From Clostridiales bacterium (GTDB taxonomy: Bacteria; Bacillota; Clostridia; Lachnospirales; Lachnospiraceae), in contig JAHAJA010000020.1 in the NCBI GenBank assembly GCA_018372435.1, positions 1 through 64,000 of the forward strand: a stretch of DNA of 64,000 bases, given 5' to 3'. Position 1 is the first letter of the stretch; each line of letters opens with the position of its first letter. The notes beneath the pieces were generated by a model. The model had not been told where the DNA came from. It did not search any database and saw nothing but the letters and a program-made list of their open reading frames with translations. Positions 28,151 to 37,000 of the stretch are shown one piece after another. The position numbers and the translations under genes were made by a program.

Positions 28151-28328
28151 AATGAGTAGTATCCTCTCTGTATATCTATTTTTTCTATAAGTATTCCGAT
28201 TCTATTTGTTAATAAATAGGTTTCCATGCTTGGTAATCTATTCCAACCGCGTAATAATCTATACTTATAGTAAATATAGCATATTTCTTTCCCATTGCAT
28301 AGGCATGGCTTTATAAACAACAGAATTA

Positions 28329-29582
28329 TTATTTGCTTACTACCTTAACAATCTTATTCTTTCCTACTGCTATTATAAAGCCTTCCTCATGCATGCTATA
28401 GGTAAGCTCAGTGAATCTCTCCCCATCTATCTTAACTGCATTCTGTGTTAATAGTCTGCGTGCCTCACTCTTACTCTTAGCAAAATCTACATTGCAGATT
28501 AACATAGGTAAATCAATTTCCCCGTTATCCATAAGGTCTGGTCGTTCAAGCGACTGATTGATCACATACTCCTTAATATTATCAGGTACTTCTCTTTGTT
28601 GGTACATCACTTGGAAATGTCTCTCCGCCGCCTCTGCTTTATCAACACCATGGTACAGGCTTGTTATTTCGCAAGCTAAGCTCATCTTGATGTCTCTAGG
28701 ATTTACTTCTCCACTTTCAAGCTCTCTTTTGTAAACTTCCACCTCATCCGGGTGAATATCCGTTACTAATTCGAAGTAACGAATAATTAAGTTATCTGGA
28801 ATTGTCATCACTTTACGGTAGATGACATCTGGTTCTTCATCAATTCCAATGTAATTGCCAAGACTCTTACTCATCTTATTAACTCCATCTATTCCCTCAA
28901 GAATTGGCACAAACATAGCTATCTGACTCTCTAAACCATAATCCTTTTGTAACGCTCTTCCCATTAATATATTAAAGGTTTGATCTGTTCCTCCAAGTTC
29001 AATATCTGCTCCTATATGAACGGAATCGTATGCCTGCATAAGCGGGTAAAAGAATTCATGTAAACCAATTGCTTGCTGATTCTTATAACGATTCGAAAAA
29101 TCGTCCCTCTCTAAAATTCTTGCTACAGTAACCTTACCTGCTAGCATGATTACATCTTCAAAATCTAACTTCTTAAGCCATTCACTATTAAACCGAACCT
29201 CTGTCTTCTCTGGATCAAGAACCTTCATAATCTGATCTTCATATGTCCTTGCGTTAATTAAGACTTCTTCTTTCGTCATTTGATTTCTAACTTTACTTCT
29301 TCCCGTTGGATCCCCAATTCTACCAGTAAAGTCTCCAATAATAATAACTGCGTGATGCCCTAAGTCTTGCAATTGTTTGATTTTACGTAGTACCACCGTA
29401 TGACCAAGATGAATATCTGGCGCAGATGGATCTAAGCCTAGTTTAACTACAAGTGGTTTTTGTTCATCATAACTTCTCTTTAACTTGTTTAGCAGATCCT
29501 CTTCGTTAATTAGTTCGAATAACCCCTTTTTAATAATCTTTAATTGTTCCTCAGGTTGTTTGGTAATTACTTTGTTTGTCAT
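28329..29582 (-). CDS. tyrS: Tyrosyl-tRNA synthetase
   Basis: Charges tRNA-Tyr, a 417-residue enzyme. The class I signature appears as HLGH (GLDPSAPDIHLGHT) and the second as KMSKS near 240-250. An S4 RNA-binding domain ends the protein (SKSEARRLLTQNAVKIDGE). HLGH with this length fits the TyrZ-type subgroup. The frame is open to a TTG at 29600, but the ATG at 29582 has GGGAGAT in front and gives a better N-terminus. It is controlled by the T-box leader immediately upstream. Confidence 0.95.
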   Translation of the reverse strand: MTNKVITKQPEEQLKIIKKGLFELINEEDLLNKLKRSYDEQKPLVVKLGLDPSAPDIHLGHTVVLRKIKQLQDLGHHAVIIIGDFTGRIGDPTGRSKVRNQMTKEEVLINARTYEDQIMKVLDPEKTEVRFNSEWLKKLDFEDVIMLAGKVTVARILERDDFSNRYKNQQAIGLHEFFYPLMQAYDSVHIGADIELGGTDQTFNILMGRALQKDYGLESQIAMFVPILEGIDGVNKMSKSLGNYIGIDEEPDVIYRKVMTIPDNLIIRYFELVTDIHPDEVEVYKRELESGEVNPRDIKMSLACEITSLYHGVDKAEAAERHFQVMYQQREVPDNIKEYVINQSLERPDLMDNGEIDLPMLICNVDFAKSKSEARRLLTQNAVKIDGERFTELTYSMHEEGFIIAVGKNKIVKVVSK

Positions 29583-29652
29583 AGAAATCTCCCTTTCCAA
29601 GACATTGCATCAAGAGTTTTAGTGATAACCGTGATTTCTTATCAATAAAAAA

Positions 29653-29692
29653 GCTCCCGTCCCATGCGTATATATACACAAAGGACGAGAGC
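29653..29692 (-). terminator. T-box regulated terminator of tyrS
   Basis: On the minus strand GCTCTCGTCC pairs with GGGACGGGAGC, followed by TTTTTT. It sits about 70 bases before the tyrS start and competes with the antiterminator holding the T-box motif at 29704-29717. Confidence 0.85.
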
Positions 29693-30000
29693 ATCTATTC
29701 TCACGTGTTACCACCTTTATTCACCATAGTATTACTACTTCGGTCTCATCAGGTACGCCATCTCATCTACATACTTTCGAATAATGGATTATACCCTATC
29801 AATATAACGGTTGCACCCGTCACAGCCTACTACATACTTAGTATGATTCAGTGTGAAACTCCGAGATGTATTTCAAGATCTCCTTTTTGCACCTCTCATC
29901 AACCGGTAGCTTTCTGTTAAAAGAACGATTCTCTACTTCTTCTCTTCAATGTCTTTCTATCAATATAATTTTTCAAGTAATTTTGTATCACTTGTTTCAA
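29653..30000 (-). ncRNA. Tyrosine T-box leader
   Basis: The minus strand has the T-box core AGGTGGTAACACG (complement of 29705-29717) just before a strong terminator. Upstream is a long structured leader with an AGAAAGC...GATGAGAGGT S-turn-like block near 29890-29912. Candidate UAC specifier codons are at 29868-29870 and further downstream; I cannot choose between them by eye. Uncharged tRNA-Tyr would stabilise the antiterminator and raise tyrS expression. This explains most of the gap 29583-30000. Confidence 0.88.
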
Positions 30001-30005
30001 ACAAT

Positions 30006-30032
30006 ATTATATCAGTTCCTTCGACATGTCAA
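30006..30032 (-). promoter_or_regulatory. Promoter of the tyrS T-box transcript
   Basis: TTGACA (complement of 30027-30032) and TATAAT (30006-30011) with 15 bases between; an overlapping TAATAT gives 17. Transcription would begin near 30000, at the 5' end of the leader. Confidence 0.7.
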
Positions 30033-30179
30033 CCCTTAATTCTGAAATGTTTTTTATGTATTTATTTACATAATTTTTAGATTCTTCTTATTTTATTATC
30101 TTGTCAGTTATGATACACTAGTAACAATGAAAGATTACGTTAATTTATTGCAATAAATATACAGAAAAGAGGAATGACA

Positions 30180-30914
30180 TTGGCGAAAGAGACAAAATTA
30201 GATGATTCTGCTGGAATCTATGCTAAAAGAACGAAACAGACGGAACGTGAGAAGATAGGTGATATGACTTTCAAAGAAAAAGTCGCTTATTTTAACATGT
30301 ATTATTTAAAAAAAGTTATTATTAGTGTTTGTATTGCAGGCATATTGGGCTATCTTATTTACCAAACAGTAGCACCAAGACCAGATGAATTATTAAATAT
30401 AGCAGTAGTGAATGATTATTTTGAACAAGAAAAATTAAAAGATTTCTTAAGCGATCTAAATACACATTTTGAAGTAGAACCAGGCAAAGAAAAAATCACT
30501 TTTGATTATAGTTATTATATATCAGATGGGGATATGTCCCAAAACTCAATAAGTTCTATTCAGAAGATATCGACTTATGTCTCAGCAAAACAGATTGATG
30601 TTATTATATCTGATGAAGCATATTTTAAAACATTAACAGAAGATGGTTTCCTTATTAGCTTATCAGATTTACTTCCAGCTGATATGTATACAGAATTAGC
30701 TGATAAATATTATACAGGAGCAATCAAAGATGAAGACCTAAAGGGAAATGTATCATCTGGCCCACAAGCTCCATATGGTATCTATATTGATAATAGCAAG
30801 ATCTATAAATCTAGTGGTACCACTATAGAAAAACCTATTCTCGGAGTAGTAAGCAATTCACCAAATAAAGAAAACACAATAGAATTAATCAAATACCTGT
30901 TAGAATTAGATTAA
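30180..30914 (+). CDS. Single-pass membrane protein of unknown function
   Basis: A 244-residue protein with a basic cytoplasmic N-terminus (KRTKQTEREK), one membrane helix at ~41-62 (KVIISVCIAGILGYLIY), and an extracellular domain. The domain includes DVIISDEAYFKTLTEDG and APYGIYIDNSKIY and has a distant look of a periplasmic-binding fold. The frame has an ATG at 30174, but that is one base after GAGG; the TTG at 30180 is 7 bases away and is the better start. It is isolated on the plus strand, with a terminator shared with asd. Confidence 0.7.
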   Translation: MAKETKLDDSAGIYAKRTKQTEREKIGDMTFKEKVAYFNMYYLKKVIISVCIAGILGYLIYQTVAPRPDELLNIAVVNDYFEQEKLKDFLSDLNTHFEVEPGKEKITFDYSYYISDGDMSQNSISSIQKISTYVSAKQIDVIISDEAYFKTLTEDGFLISLSDLLPADMYTELADKYYTGAIKDEDLKGNVSSGPQAPYGIYIDNSKIYKSSGTTIEKPILGVVSNSPNKENTIELIKYLLELD

Positions 30915-30974
30915 AGCAAGAGGCCGTTACAAAATATATATCTTCGCATATTTTTCAGACGGAATGCTTTCATA

Positions 30975-31044
30975 CAACATCAAAAAAACAATCTTCACGA
31001 ATCATCTGTCCAGATGATTTGTTGAAGATTGTTTTTTGATGTTG
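30975..31044. terminator. Bidirectional terminator between convergent genes
   Basis: CAACATCAAAAAAACAATCT pairs with AGATTGTTTTTTGATGTTG, and an inner stem ATCATCTGTCCAGATGAT caps it. A-run and T-run flank the stem, so it serves both the membrane-protein gene and asd. Confidence 0.85.
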
Positions 31045-31067
31045 CATTTCAAGGCCTACTATCTGAA

Positions 31068-32156
31068 CTATTTTGCTGTAATATATCCTTGAGCTTTTAA
31101 TAATTCTGCGATTAATACTGCACCACCTGCAGCTCCACGTACGGTATTGTGTGATAAGCCAACAAATTTGTAATCATATACTGTATCTTCTCTTAAACGA
31201 CCGATTGATACACCCATACCGTTTTCATAATCAACATCTATGTTAATTTGAGGTCTGTTTTCTTCTTCACAATATTGGATGAATTGTTTTGGTGCACTTG
31301 GAAGTTCTAATTCTTGAGGAAGTCCTTTGAAGTTTCTCCAAGCTTCAATCATCTGATCCTTCGTTGGTTTCTTATCAAAACTAACAAATACAGCTGCTGT
31401 ATGGCCGTTTAAAACTGGTACACGGATACATTGTGTTGTAATAACTGGTCCAGCTGCTTTTACGATTTTGCCGTCTTCAACTTTACCCCAGATTCTAAGT
31501 GGTTCTTGTTCACTCTTCTCTTCTTCGCCGCCGATGAAAGGAATAATATTCCCAACCATCTCTGGCCAATCTTTGAATGTTTTACCTGCACCAGAGATTG
31601 CTTGGTAAGTTGTTGCAACAACAACTTTTGGTCCAAATTCTTTTAAAGCATGTAATGCTGGAGTATAGCTTTGAATAGAACAGTTTGGTTTAACAACGAT
31701 GAAACCTTTTGTTGTTCCTAAACGTTTCTTTTGATCAGTAATTACTTCCAAATGCTCTGGGTTTAATTCAGGAACTACCATTGGTACATCAGGAGTCCAT
31801 CTATGTGCACTGTTGTTTGATACAACTGGGGTTTCCGTTTTCGCATATGCTTCTTCAATTGCTTTGATTTCATCTTTCGTCATATCAACAGCACTGAATA
31901 CGAAATCTACTTTATTAGATACTTCTTCAACTTCATTAACATTTAAAACTACTAATTTCTTAACCGCTTCAGGCATAGGTGTTGTCATTTTCCAACGATC
32001 ACCTACAGCTTCTTCATAAGACTTTCCTGCACTTCTTGGACTAGCTGCTACTGCAACTACTTCAAACCAAGGATGATTCTCTAATAAAGAGATAAAACGT
32101 TGACCTACCATACCAGTTGCACCAAGAATACCTACTCGTAATTTACTACTCATCAT
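31068..32156 (-). CDS. asd: Aspartate-semialdehyde dehydrogenase
   Basis: Reduces aspartyl phosphate to the semialdehyde, the branch point to lysine, methionine, threonine and diaminopimelate. It is 362 residues, of the longer archaeal/fungal type. The N-terminal NADP site is GILGATGMVGQRF and the catalytic Cys lies in VVKPNCSIQS near 160. GHTAAVFV and the closing RGAAGGAVLIAELL are family marks. ATG at 32156 or 32153 are both possible; GGAGGG precedes. Confidence 0.95.
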   Translation of the reverse strand: MMSSKLRVGILGATGMVGQRFISLLENHPWFEVVAVAASPRSAGKSYEEAVGDRWKMTTPMPEAVKKLVVLNVNEVEEVSNKVDFVFSAVDMTKDEIKAIEEAYAKTETPVVSNNSAHRWTPDVPMVVPELNPEHLEVITDQKKRLGTTKGFIVVKPNCSIQSYTPALHALKEFGPKVVVATTYQAISGAGKTFKDWPEMVGNIIPFIGGEEEKSEQEPLRIWGKVEDGKIVKAAGPVITTQCIRVPVLNGHTAAVFVSFDKKPTKDQMIEAWRNFKGLPQELELPSAPKQFIQYCEEENRPQINIDVDYENGMGVSIGRLREDTVYDYKFVGLSHNTVRGAAGGAVLIAELLKAQGYITAK

Positions 32157-32245
32157 AAACCCTCCATCTTTTTATGTACTGACATTTTAACCGCCTGGAG
32201 ACGTATCTGTCTTTCCACTACGTACATTTGTCTTTTCTAATAAGT

Positions 32246-32274
32246 ATAGTACACTGTTTTGCATAAAAATGCAA
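32246..32274 (-). promoter_or_regulatory. Candidate promoter of asd
   Basis: TTGCAT (32269-32274), 17 bases, TACTAT (32246-32251) on the minus strand, about 90 bases upstream of the start. The leader shows only small hairpins; no lysine riboswitch was recognised. Confidence 0.55.
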
Positions 32275-32407
32275 CCATTTTTTCTATTCCTCACTTTTTT
32301 TCGTTACTTTGTTGAATTGTCCAATTAGTTTTCTTTTTTATTTGGTAATAATTTATTTGTCGACCCGAATCTTTCAACTACACCAAATTATATCATTATA
32401 ATACAAA

Positions 32408-32477
32408 AACCACCATACAAGATTCTCTGCCGTATACATCTATCTGTATGTACAGGTCATAATCACATATGGTAGTT
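32408..32477 (-). terminator. Probable terminator of the YvyF-like gene
   Basis: AACTACCATA pairs with TATGGTGGTT on the minus strand and is followed by TTTG. A GTACATACAG...ATGTATAC palindrome fills the loop. It lies about 45 bases after the gene. With the asd promoter it accounts for 32157-32522. Confidence 0.55.
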
Positions 32478-32522
32478 GCTCCTCTTTACTATATAATTCA
32501 TTCGTCCATTTTTCTATAAAGA

Positions 32523-32807
32523 TTACTCCTTCAGATTTATCTTATTCTTCATATCTACAATTTGTACTCGATCTTCTCTTACGAATTGCATAATAACCTT
32601 TAAACTAACTCCTGTTACTTGTGATACCTCAAAAACAGTTGTATTGGCATGAGATTGTATATATTCCTTAACCTTACTATAATCATCTTTATCTTTATCA
32701 ATGCATTCTGGACAAAGGGATGGACTTCCATAGCTATAGGTTAATAACTTATGACATCTTTGGCAAGTTCTTATTGTTGGAAAATTATTTGGTGATGTAG
32801 CATTCAA
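32523..32807 (-). CDS. YvyF-like (TIGR03826) zinc-ribbon protein
   Basis: A 94-residue protein. Two CxxC pairs (TCQRCHKLL and LCPECIDK) form a probable zinc ribbon, followed by a helix-turn-helix-like region (TVFEVSQVTGVSLKVIMQFV). It matches the family found at flagellar loci in Bacillus (YvyF), although no flagellar genes are near. The frame is open to an ATG at 32825, but AAAGGGGTGA lies inside that extension, so the TTG at 32807 is the likely start. Confidence 0.7.
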   Translation of the reverse strand: MNATSPNNFPTIRTCQRCHKLLTYSYGSPSLCPECIDKDKDDYSKVKEYIQSHANTTVFEVSQVTGVSLKVIMQFVREDRVQIVDMKNKINLKE

Positions 32808-33075
32808 CAAAGTCACCCCTTTCATCTCTTATATAACTGGCATTATCAAACTCATGAAATCCTTAAGATACTACTTACTTCTCATATATTCTAATATTAT
32901 GCAGCAATTTTTTATAATTTGCAATAGTTCCAAGAGCTTAGTAAGCACTTGTTAAACTATTATTGATAGCAACTATTAATTTAGTAACTAAATTAATTTG
33001 ATTGTATTGAAAAGACTTTGTCTTTCTGCTATTATAGGTCTGCTTATAGAATATTTCAGGAGGTTTTTGAACATT

Positions 33076-34314
33076 ATGTCGTTAAAGATAAATTGTCTCA
33101 TCGCACAATCTGGAGGACCGACTACAGCTATAAACTCCAGTCTTGCAGGTGTGATTCATCAAGCTTTACAATCTACAAACGTTGATAAAATATATGGTTC
33201 CTTAAATGGTATACAAGGGGTTTTAAAAGATGACCTTATCGATTTAACGGAAACTTTTCATATAGATTCCAATAATCTATCAACTCTAATCAATACGCCA
33301 TCTATGTTTCTTGGCTCTTGCAGATATAAATTATCAGATCCACTTGTTGATGATTCTGATTATCGTACAATCTTTCAACTATTCTCTGGTTATAACATAA
33401 AATATTTCTTCTATATTGGTGGAAATGACTCCATGGATACCGTCAACAAATTATCTTCCTTTGCATTAAAACATAATATTGATGTTAGAGTTATTGGTAT
33501 TCCTAAAACGATTGATAATGACCTTACTTGTATTGATCATACTCCCGGTTTTGGATCTGCTGCCAAATACATTGCGTCTTCTATTCTTGAGATTTCACAT
33601 GACGCATATATCTATGACACCAAAAGCGTATCCATCGTTGAAATTATGGGAAGAAATGCTGGTTGGCTAACTGCCGCTTCTGCTCTTGCAAGAACGGGAT
33701 ACAGTGATGCACCACATCTAATCTATCTGCCTGAACACCCTTTCTCAACCGCCTCCTTCGTCAATGACGTTCGTGAACAATTACAAAAGCGTAATCATGT
33801 AATTATTGCTGTATCAGAAGGTATTAAAGATCCTGCTGGCAAATATATCTCAGCAAACTCAACAGGTACTGATCAGTTTGGACATGTTATGTTAAGCGGG
33901 ACTGGTAAATACCTCGAAAACCTTATAAAAAACACAATCAATTGTAAAGTACGTTCCATCGAATTAAATGTATTGCAGCGTTGTGCTTCTCATATATCTT
34001 CTAGAACAGATCTTGACGAAGCATACGAACTTGGTAAAAAAGCCTTCAACCTTGCTGATCAAGGAGAAACTGCAAAGATGGCTACCTTAACTCGTACAAG
34101 CAATATACCATATACAGTTTCTTATGGTAGCACAGATGTTTCCAATGTGGCTAATGTAGAAAAATGTGTTCCTCGTGAATGGATTACCGTGACTGGCAAT
34201 GATGTTACCGAAGAACTAGTTGATTATATCTATCCATTAATCCAAGGGGAAGTTCCATTAACCTATCATAATGGTATTCCTGCTTACCTTCCTGTAGAGC
34301 ATCTACTACGCTAA
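33076..34314 (+). CDS. 6-phosphofructokinase, pyrophosphate-type subfamily
   Basis: A 412-residue phosphofructokinase distinct from PfkA at 2221. The nucleotide loop reads GGNDSMDT: Asp replaces the Gly used by ATP enzymes. PKTIDND has the Lys typical of pyrophosphate-using members. CLIAQSGGPTTAINSSL is the N-terminal binding loop and MGRNAGWLTAAS the substrate block. A reversible PPi-dependent reaction is inferred, not proven. The frame is open to 32998, but the ATG at 33076 has AGGAGG 12 bases ahead and fits the family start. Confidence 0.88.
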   Translation: MSLKINCLIAQSGGPTTAINSSLAGVIHQALQSTNVDKIYGSLNGIQGVLKDDLIDLTETFHIDSNNLSTLINTPSMFLGSCRYKLSDPLVDDSDYRTIFQLFSGYNIKYFFYIGGNDSMDTVNKLSSFALKHNIDVRVIGIPKTIDNDLTCIDHTPGFGSAAKYIASSILEISHDAYIYDTKSVSIVEIMGRNAGWLTAASALARTGYSDAPHLIYLPEHPFSTASFVNDVREQLQKRNHVIIAVSEGIKDPAGKYISANSTGTDQFGHVMLSGTGKYLENLIKNTINCKVRSIELNVLQRCASHISSRTDLDEAYELGKKAFNLADQGETAKMATLTRTSNIPYTVSYGSTDVSNVANVEKCVPREWITVTGNDVTEELVDYIYPLIQGEVPLTYHNGIPAYLPVEHLLR

Positions 34315-34350
34315 AAGCTTTTTTAGATTTAAAAGCAATGAAATACAACG

Positions 34351-34437
34351 TAAAAAAACAATCTTGAGAGTTTATGTGTCAGCGGTGAATACGACATATT
34401 CGCAGCTGACATTCAAAATTTCAAGATTGTCTTTTTT
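34351..34437. terminator. Bidirectional terminator between the PFK and dusB
   Basis: AAAAAACAATCTTGA pairs with TCAAGATTGTCTTTTTT, with an inner stem TGTCAGC...GCTGACA. It lies between convergent genes and ends at the dusB stop. Confidence 0.8.
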
Positions 34438-35412
34438 CTATTCTTCTATCATACTTTTATATTGCATCATCAAAGCTTCTAGTTCTTCTAAACTTGCAAT
34501 CTCATTAACAGCATTACGTAATTTAGCCGATTTTGGATACCCTGTTGTGTACCATGCTACATGCTTACGCATCTCTCGAATACCAACGTATTCTCCTTTG
34601 AACGTAATCTGCAATTTGGCATGTCTTAGTATCATCTCAATAACTTCATCTACGTGTGGCTTCTCTGGAATAATGCCAGTAACAAAATACTCTTTGATCT
34701 GAGCGAATAACCATGGGTTTCCTTGAATACCTCTTCCGATCATAATGCCATCACAACCTGTTTCTTCTGTGATTCTCTTTGCATCTTCTACTGTCACTAC
34801 ATCTCCATTCCCTATAACAGGTATAGAAACTGCTTCCTTAACTTGTCTGATAATATCCCAATTAGCTCTACCACTATAGTATTGAGCTCTAGTACGTCCA
34901 TGAACAGCTACTGCTGCCGCACCATTTTGTTCAATAATCTTTGCAATCTCAACAGCATTTATGCAGGTCTCATCAAACCCTGTTCGGATTTTTACCGTAA
35001 GTGGCTTTTTTATAGCACGCGAAACTTTATAAACAATTTCACCAACTAACTTAGGATCCTTTAATAGTGCTGAACCCTCACCATTGTTTACAACTTTTGG
35101 TACTGGACACCCCATATTAATATCCAAGATATCAAAATTACGATGTTCAATTCGTTTGGCCATCTCACTTAAGATATCTGGATCAGCGCCAAACAATTGT
35201 AACGCTACTGGGCGTTCCTCTTCCTTCACTTCAAGAAGTATCTCTGTATTCTTATTGTTGTACATAATTCCCTTGGCACTTACCATCTCTGTGTAGATTA
35301 AGTCAGCCCCTTGTTCCTTACATAATAAACGAAATGGCAGGTCAGTTACTCCCGCCATTGGTCCTACTATTAAATTTCCACCAATATTAACATTTCCTAT
35401 TTGTAAATTCAT
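34438..35412 (-). CDS. dusB: tRNA-dihydrouridine synthase B
   Basis: A flavin enzyme of 324 residues that reduces uridines in tRNA. GPMAGVTDLPFRLLCKEQGA is the FMN-binding start, and MGCPVPKVV holds the catalytic Cys (near 100). NGDVVTVEDAKRITEETG and GRGIQGNPW match Dus. It is the last gene of a probable operon with coaX, a Dabb protein and a small protein upstream. Confidence 0.94.
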   Translation of the reverse strand: MNLQIGNVNIGGNLIVGPMAGVTDLPFRLLCKEQGADLIYTEMVSAKGIMYNNKNTEILLEVKEEERPVALQLFGADPDILSEMAKRIEHRNFDILDINMGCPVPKVVNNGEGSALLKDPKLVGEIVYKVSRAIKKPLTVKIRTGFDETCINAVEIAKIIEQNGAAAVAVHGRTRAQYYSGRANWDIIRQVKEAVSIPVIGNGDVVTVEDAKRITEETGCDGIMIGRGIQGNPWLFAQIKEYFVTGIIPEKPHVDEVIEMILRHAKLQITFKGEYVGIREMRKHVAWYTTGYPKSAKLRNAVNEIASLEELEALMMQYKSMIEE

Positions 35413-35440
35413 AACACGTTCCGTGCCTTTCTAAATAGCT

Positions 35441-36220
35441 CTAATTCTTTCTACTTCTAAACTTTTCATAGATCAGTCGTAGTCCATTCATAGTAAGTGC
35501 TGAATCATATATATGAATCTCCTCCGTTGCATCAGCAATAATCTTACCTAATCCTCCTGTTGCAACTACCTTGATATCCTTAATTCCACTTTCTTCTTTC
35601 ATCTTCTTAATGATATATTCCGTCTGTCCAATATATCCATATACAAGCCCCGCTTGCATACTTGTGACCGTATCCTTAGCTAAGATAGAATCCGGTTTCT
35701 TAATCTCAACCTCTGGAAGCGCTGCCGTATCAGACCACAACGCATTAGCACAGATACGAATACCTGGACTCGTGAGACCTGCCACGAAAGAACCATCTTC
35801 TAAGATTAAATCATATGTGGTCGCTGTTCCAAAATCAATTACTATTAATGGTCCACCATATGTCTCATATGCCGCTACTAAATCAACAATTCGATCTGGA
35901 CCTACTTCTCTAGGATTTGCAGTCGCAATCTTAATCCCCGTCTTCGTTCCGGCTCCAACTATAATTGGAGTTACATTCAGATATTTGATAATACCATTCT
36001 TAAAGGAGTGCATAATATTAGGCACAACAGAGGATATAATAACAGCCTCTATATTCTCAGGTTGTATACCTCTTGTAAGTATTAATTCTCGTATAAATAT
36101 TCCATATTCATCGGAAGTACGAGCTACCTTAGTCGTCATTCGGAATGTTCCAATTAACTCCTTTTCCTTGAATATGCCTAATGTTATATTCGTATTCCCT
36201 ACGTCTACTACAAGTAACAT
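35441..36220 (-). CDS. coaX: Type III pantothenate kinase
   Basis: Phosphorylates pantothenate in the first step of coenzyme A synthesis. The 259 residues begin LLVVDVGNTNITLG, the phosphate-binding loop, and contain GPDRIVDLVAAYE and VIDFGTATTYD, the type III signatures. A GAAGGATAAAAGAT ribosome region precedes. Located 28 bases before dusB in the same direction. Confidence 0.95.
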   Translation of the reverse strand: MLLVVDVGNTNITLGIFKEKELIGTFRMTTKVARTSDEYGIFIRELILTRGIQPENIEAVIISSVVPNIMHSFKNGIIKYLNVTPIIVGAGTKTGIKIATANPREVGPDRIVDLVAAYETYGGPLIVIDFGTATTYDLILEDGSFVAGLTSPGIRICANALWSDTAALPEVEIKKPDSILAKDTVTSMQAGLVYGYIGQTEYIIKKMKEESGIKDIKVVATGGLGKIIADATEEIHIYDSALTMNGLRLIYEKFRSRKN

Positions 36221-36256
36221 ATCTTTTATCCTTCCTAGGTCAATAACAATATTGAA

Positions 36257-36562
36257 CTATAATTCGTAATCAACACAAGCACGGCTTAGCTTTACCCTGC
36301 CTATAAATGCTCCCACTTTTAGATGTTCTGGATGCATTGCATAACGATTCAAATCATCAAAGGAATCAAAATCGCAAGTAAGACATAATGTATAATTCGT
36401 GCTATCTGCATCTGAGTCGTTAATCCCTATTTCCATGCGACGAATAAAATCCAACTTCTGCGTTAGCTCCAATAACTGATTTTTTGCAATAACTGCATTC
36501 TCAATTGCTGTTTTCCCTTCCGCTTCTTTTGCAAATTCGAACATTACAATATGTCTAACCAT
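36257..36562 (-). CDS. Dabb (stress-responsive A/B barrel) domain protein
   Basis: A 101-residue single-domain protein. It begins MVRHIVMFEFAKEAEG; the (V/I)RHIV-F-F start and the ending HPEHLKVGAFI are typical of the dimeric alpha-beta barrel (Dabb) family. Function in bacteria is poorly known; some members act on small aromatic or polyketide-like ligands. It lies just upstream of coaX. Confidence 0.82.
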   Translation of the reverse strand: MVRHIVMFEFAKEAEGKTAIENAVIAKNQLLELTQKLDFIRRMEIGINDSDADSTNYTLCLTCDFDSFDDLNRYAMHPEHLKVGAFIGRVKLSRACVDYEL

Positions 36563-36589
36563 GGCATTTCATCCCTTCTATTGCTTCAT

Positions 36590-36940
36590 TTATTTGTTAT
36601 CAAGTAAATTTGAAACATCTTCATTTAAGAAAAATGCTTTATAATAAAGCTCTAATGCTTCTAATAACTCTTCTTTTGTTCTTTGTAATTCTTTAATTTT
36701 AAGCACACTACCAACTTCATCAAATAATAAATCGCCTTCATCTGCTTCAACATGGAATACTAATGTACCATCTTCTTCATATTGAAGAGTAAGAATACCA
36801 CCAATATCCTCCGTGTATAATACACACATGATCTGAAGTTCTTCTTTGACCCCATCTGGTAATTCTTTAAAATCATCATTTAAATAATATTTCTGCTCAT
36901 ATGCACTAGATGCACATAAGATAACGTTATCTTGATACAT
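36590..36940 (-). CDS. Small conserved acidic protein of unknown function
   Basis: A 116-residue acidic protein starting MYQDNVILCASSAYEQKYYL. It has alternating strands followed by a helix (KEELLEALELYYKAFFL). I recognise it only as a small protein found in related clostridia. The frame is open to 36967, but the ATG at 36940 has AGGAGA 6 bases ahead. It appears to open the operon with the Dabb gene, coaX and dusB. Confidence 0.65.
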   Translation of the reverse strand: MYQDNVILCASSAYEQKYYLNDDFKELPDGVKEELQIMCVLYTEDIGGILTLQYEEDGTLVFHVEADEGDLLFDEVGSVLKIKELQRTKEELLEALELYYKAFFLNEDVSNLLDNK

Positions 36941-37000
36941 AATTTCTCCTATAGATATCGTACACATAGTTACGACAATACTGACCTTTCAGTTGCGAAA

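Noticed and set aside
32157..32522. Possible lysine riboswitch in front of asd
   Set aside because: The leader is only about 90 bases and lacks the long multi-stem layout and conserved blocks of the lysine riboswitch.
35571..36269. A 232-residue open frame on the plus strand
   Set aside because: It lies entirely opposite coaX, which has clear motifs; the frame is a by-product of codon usage.
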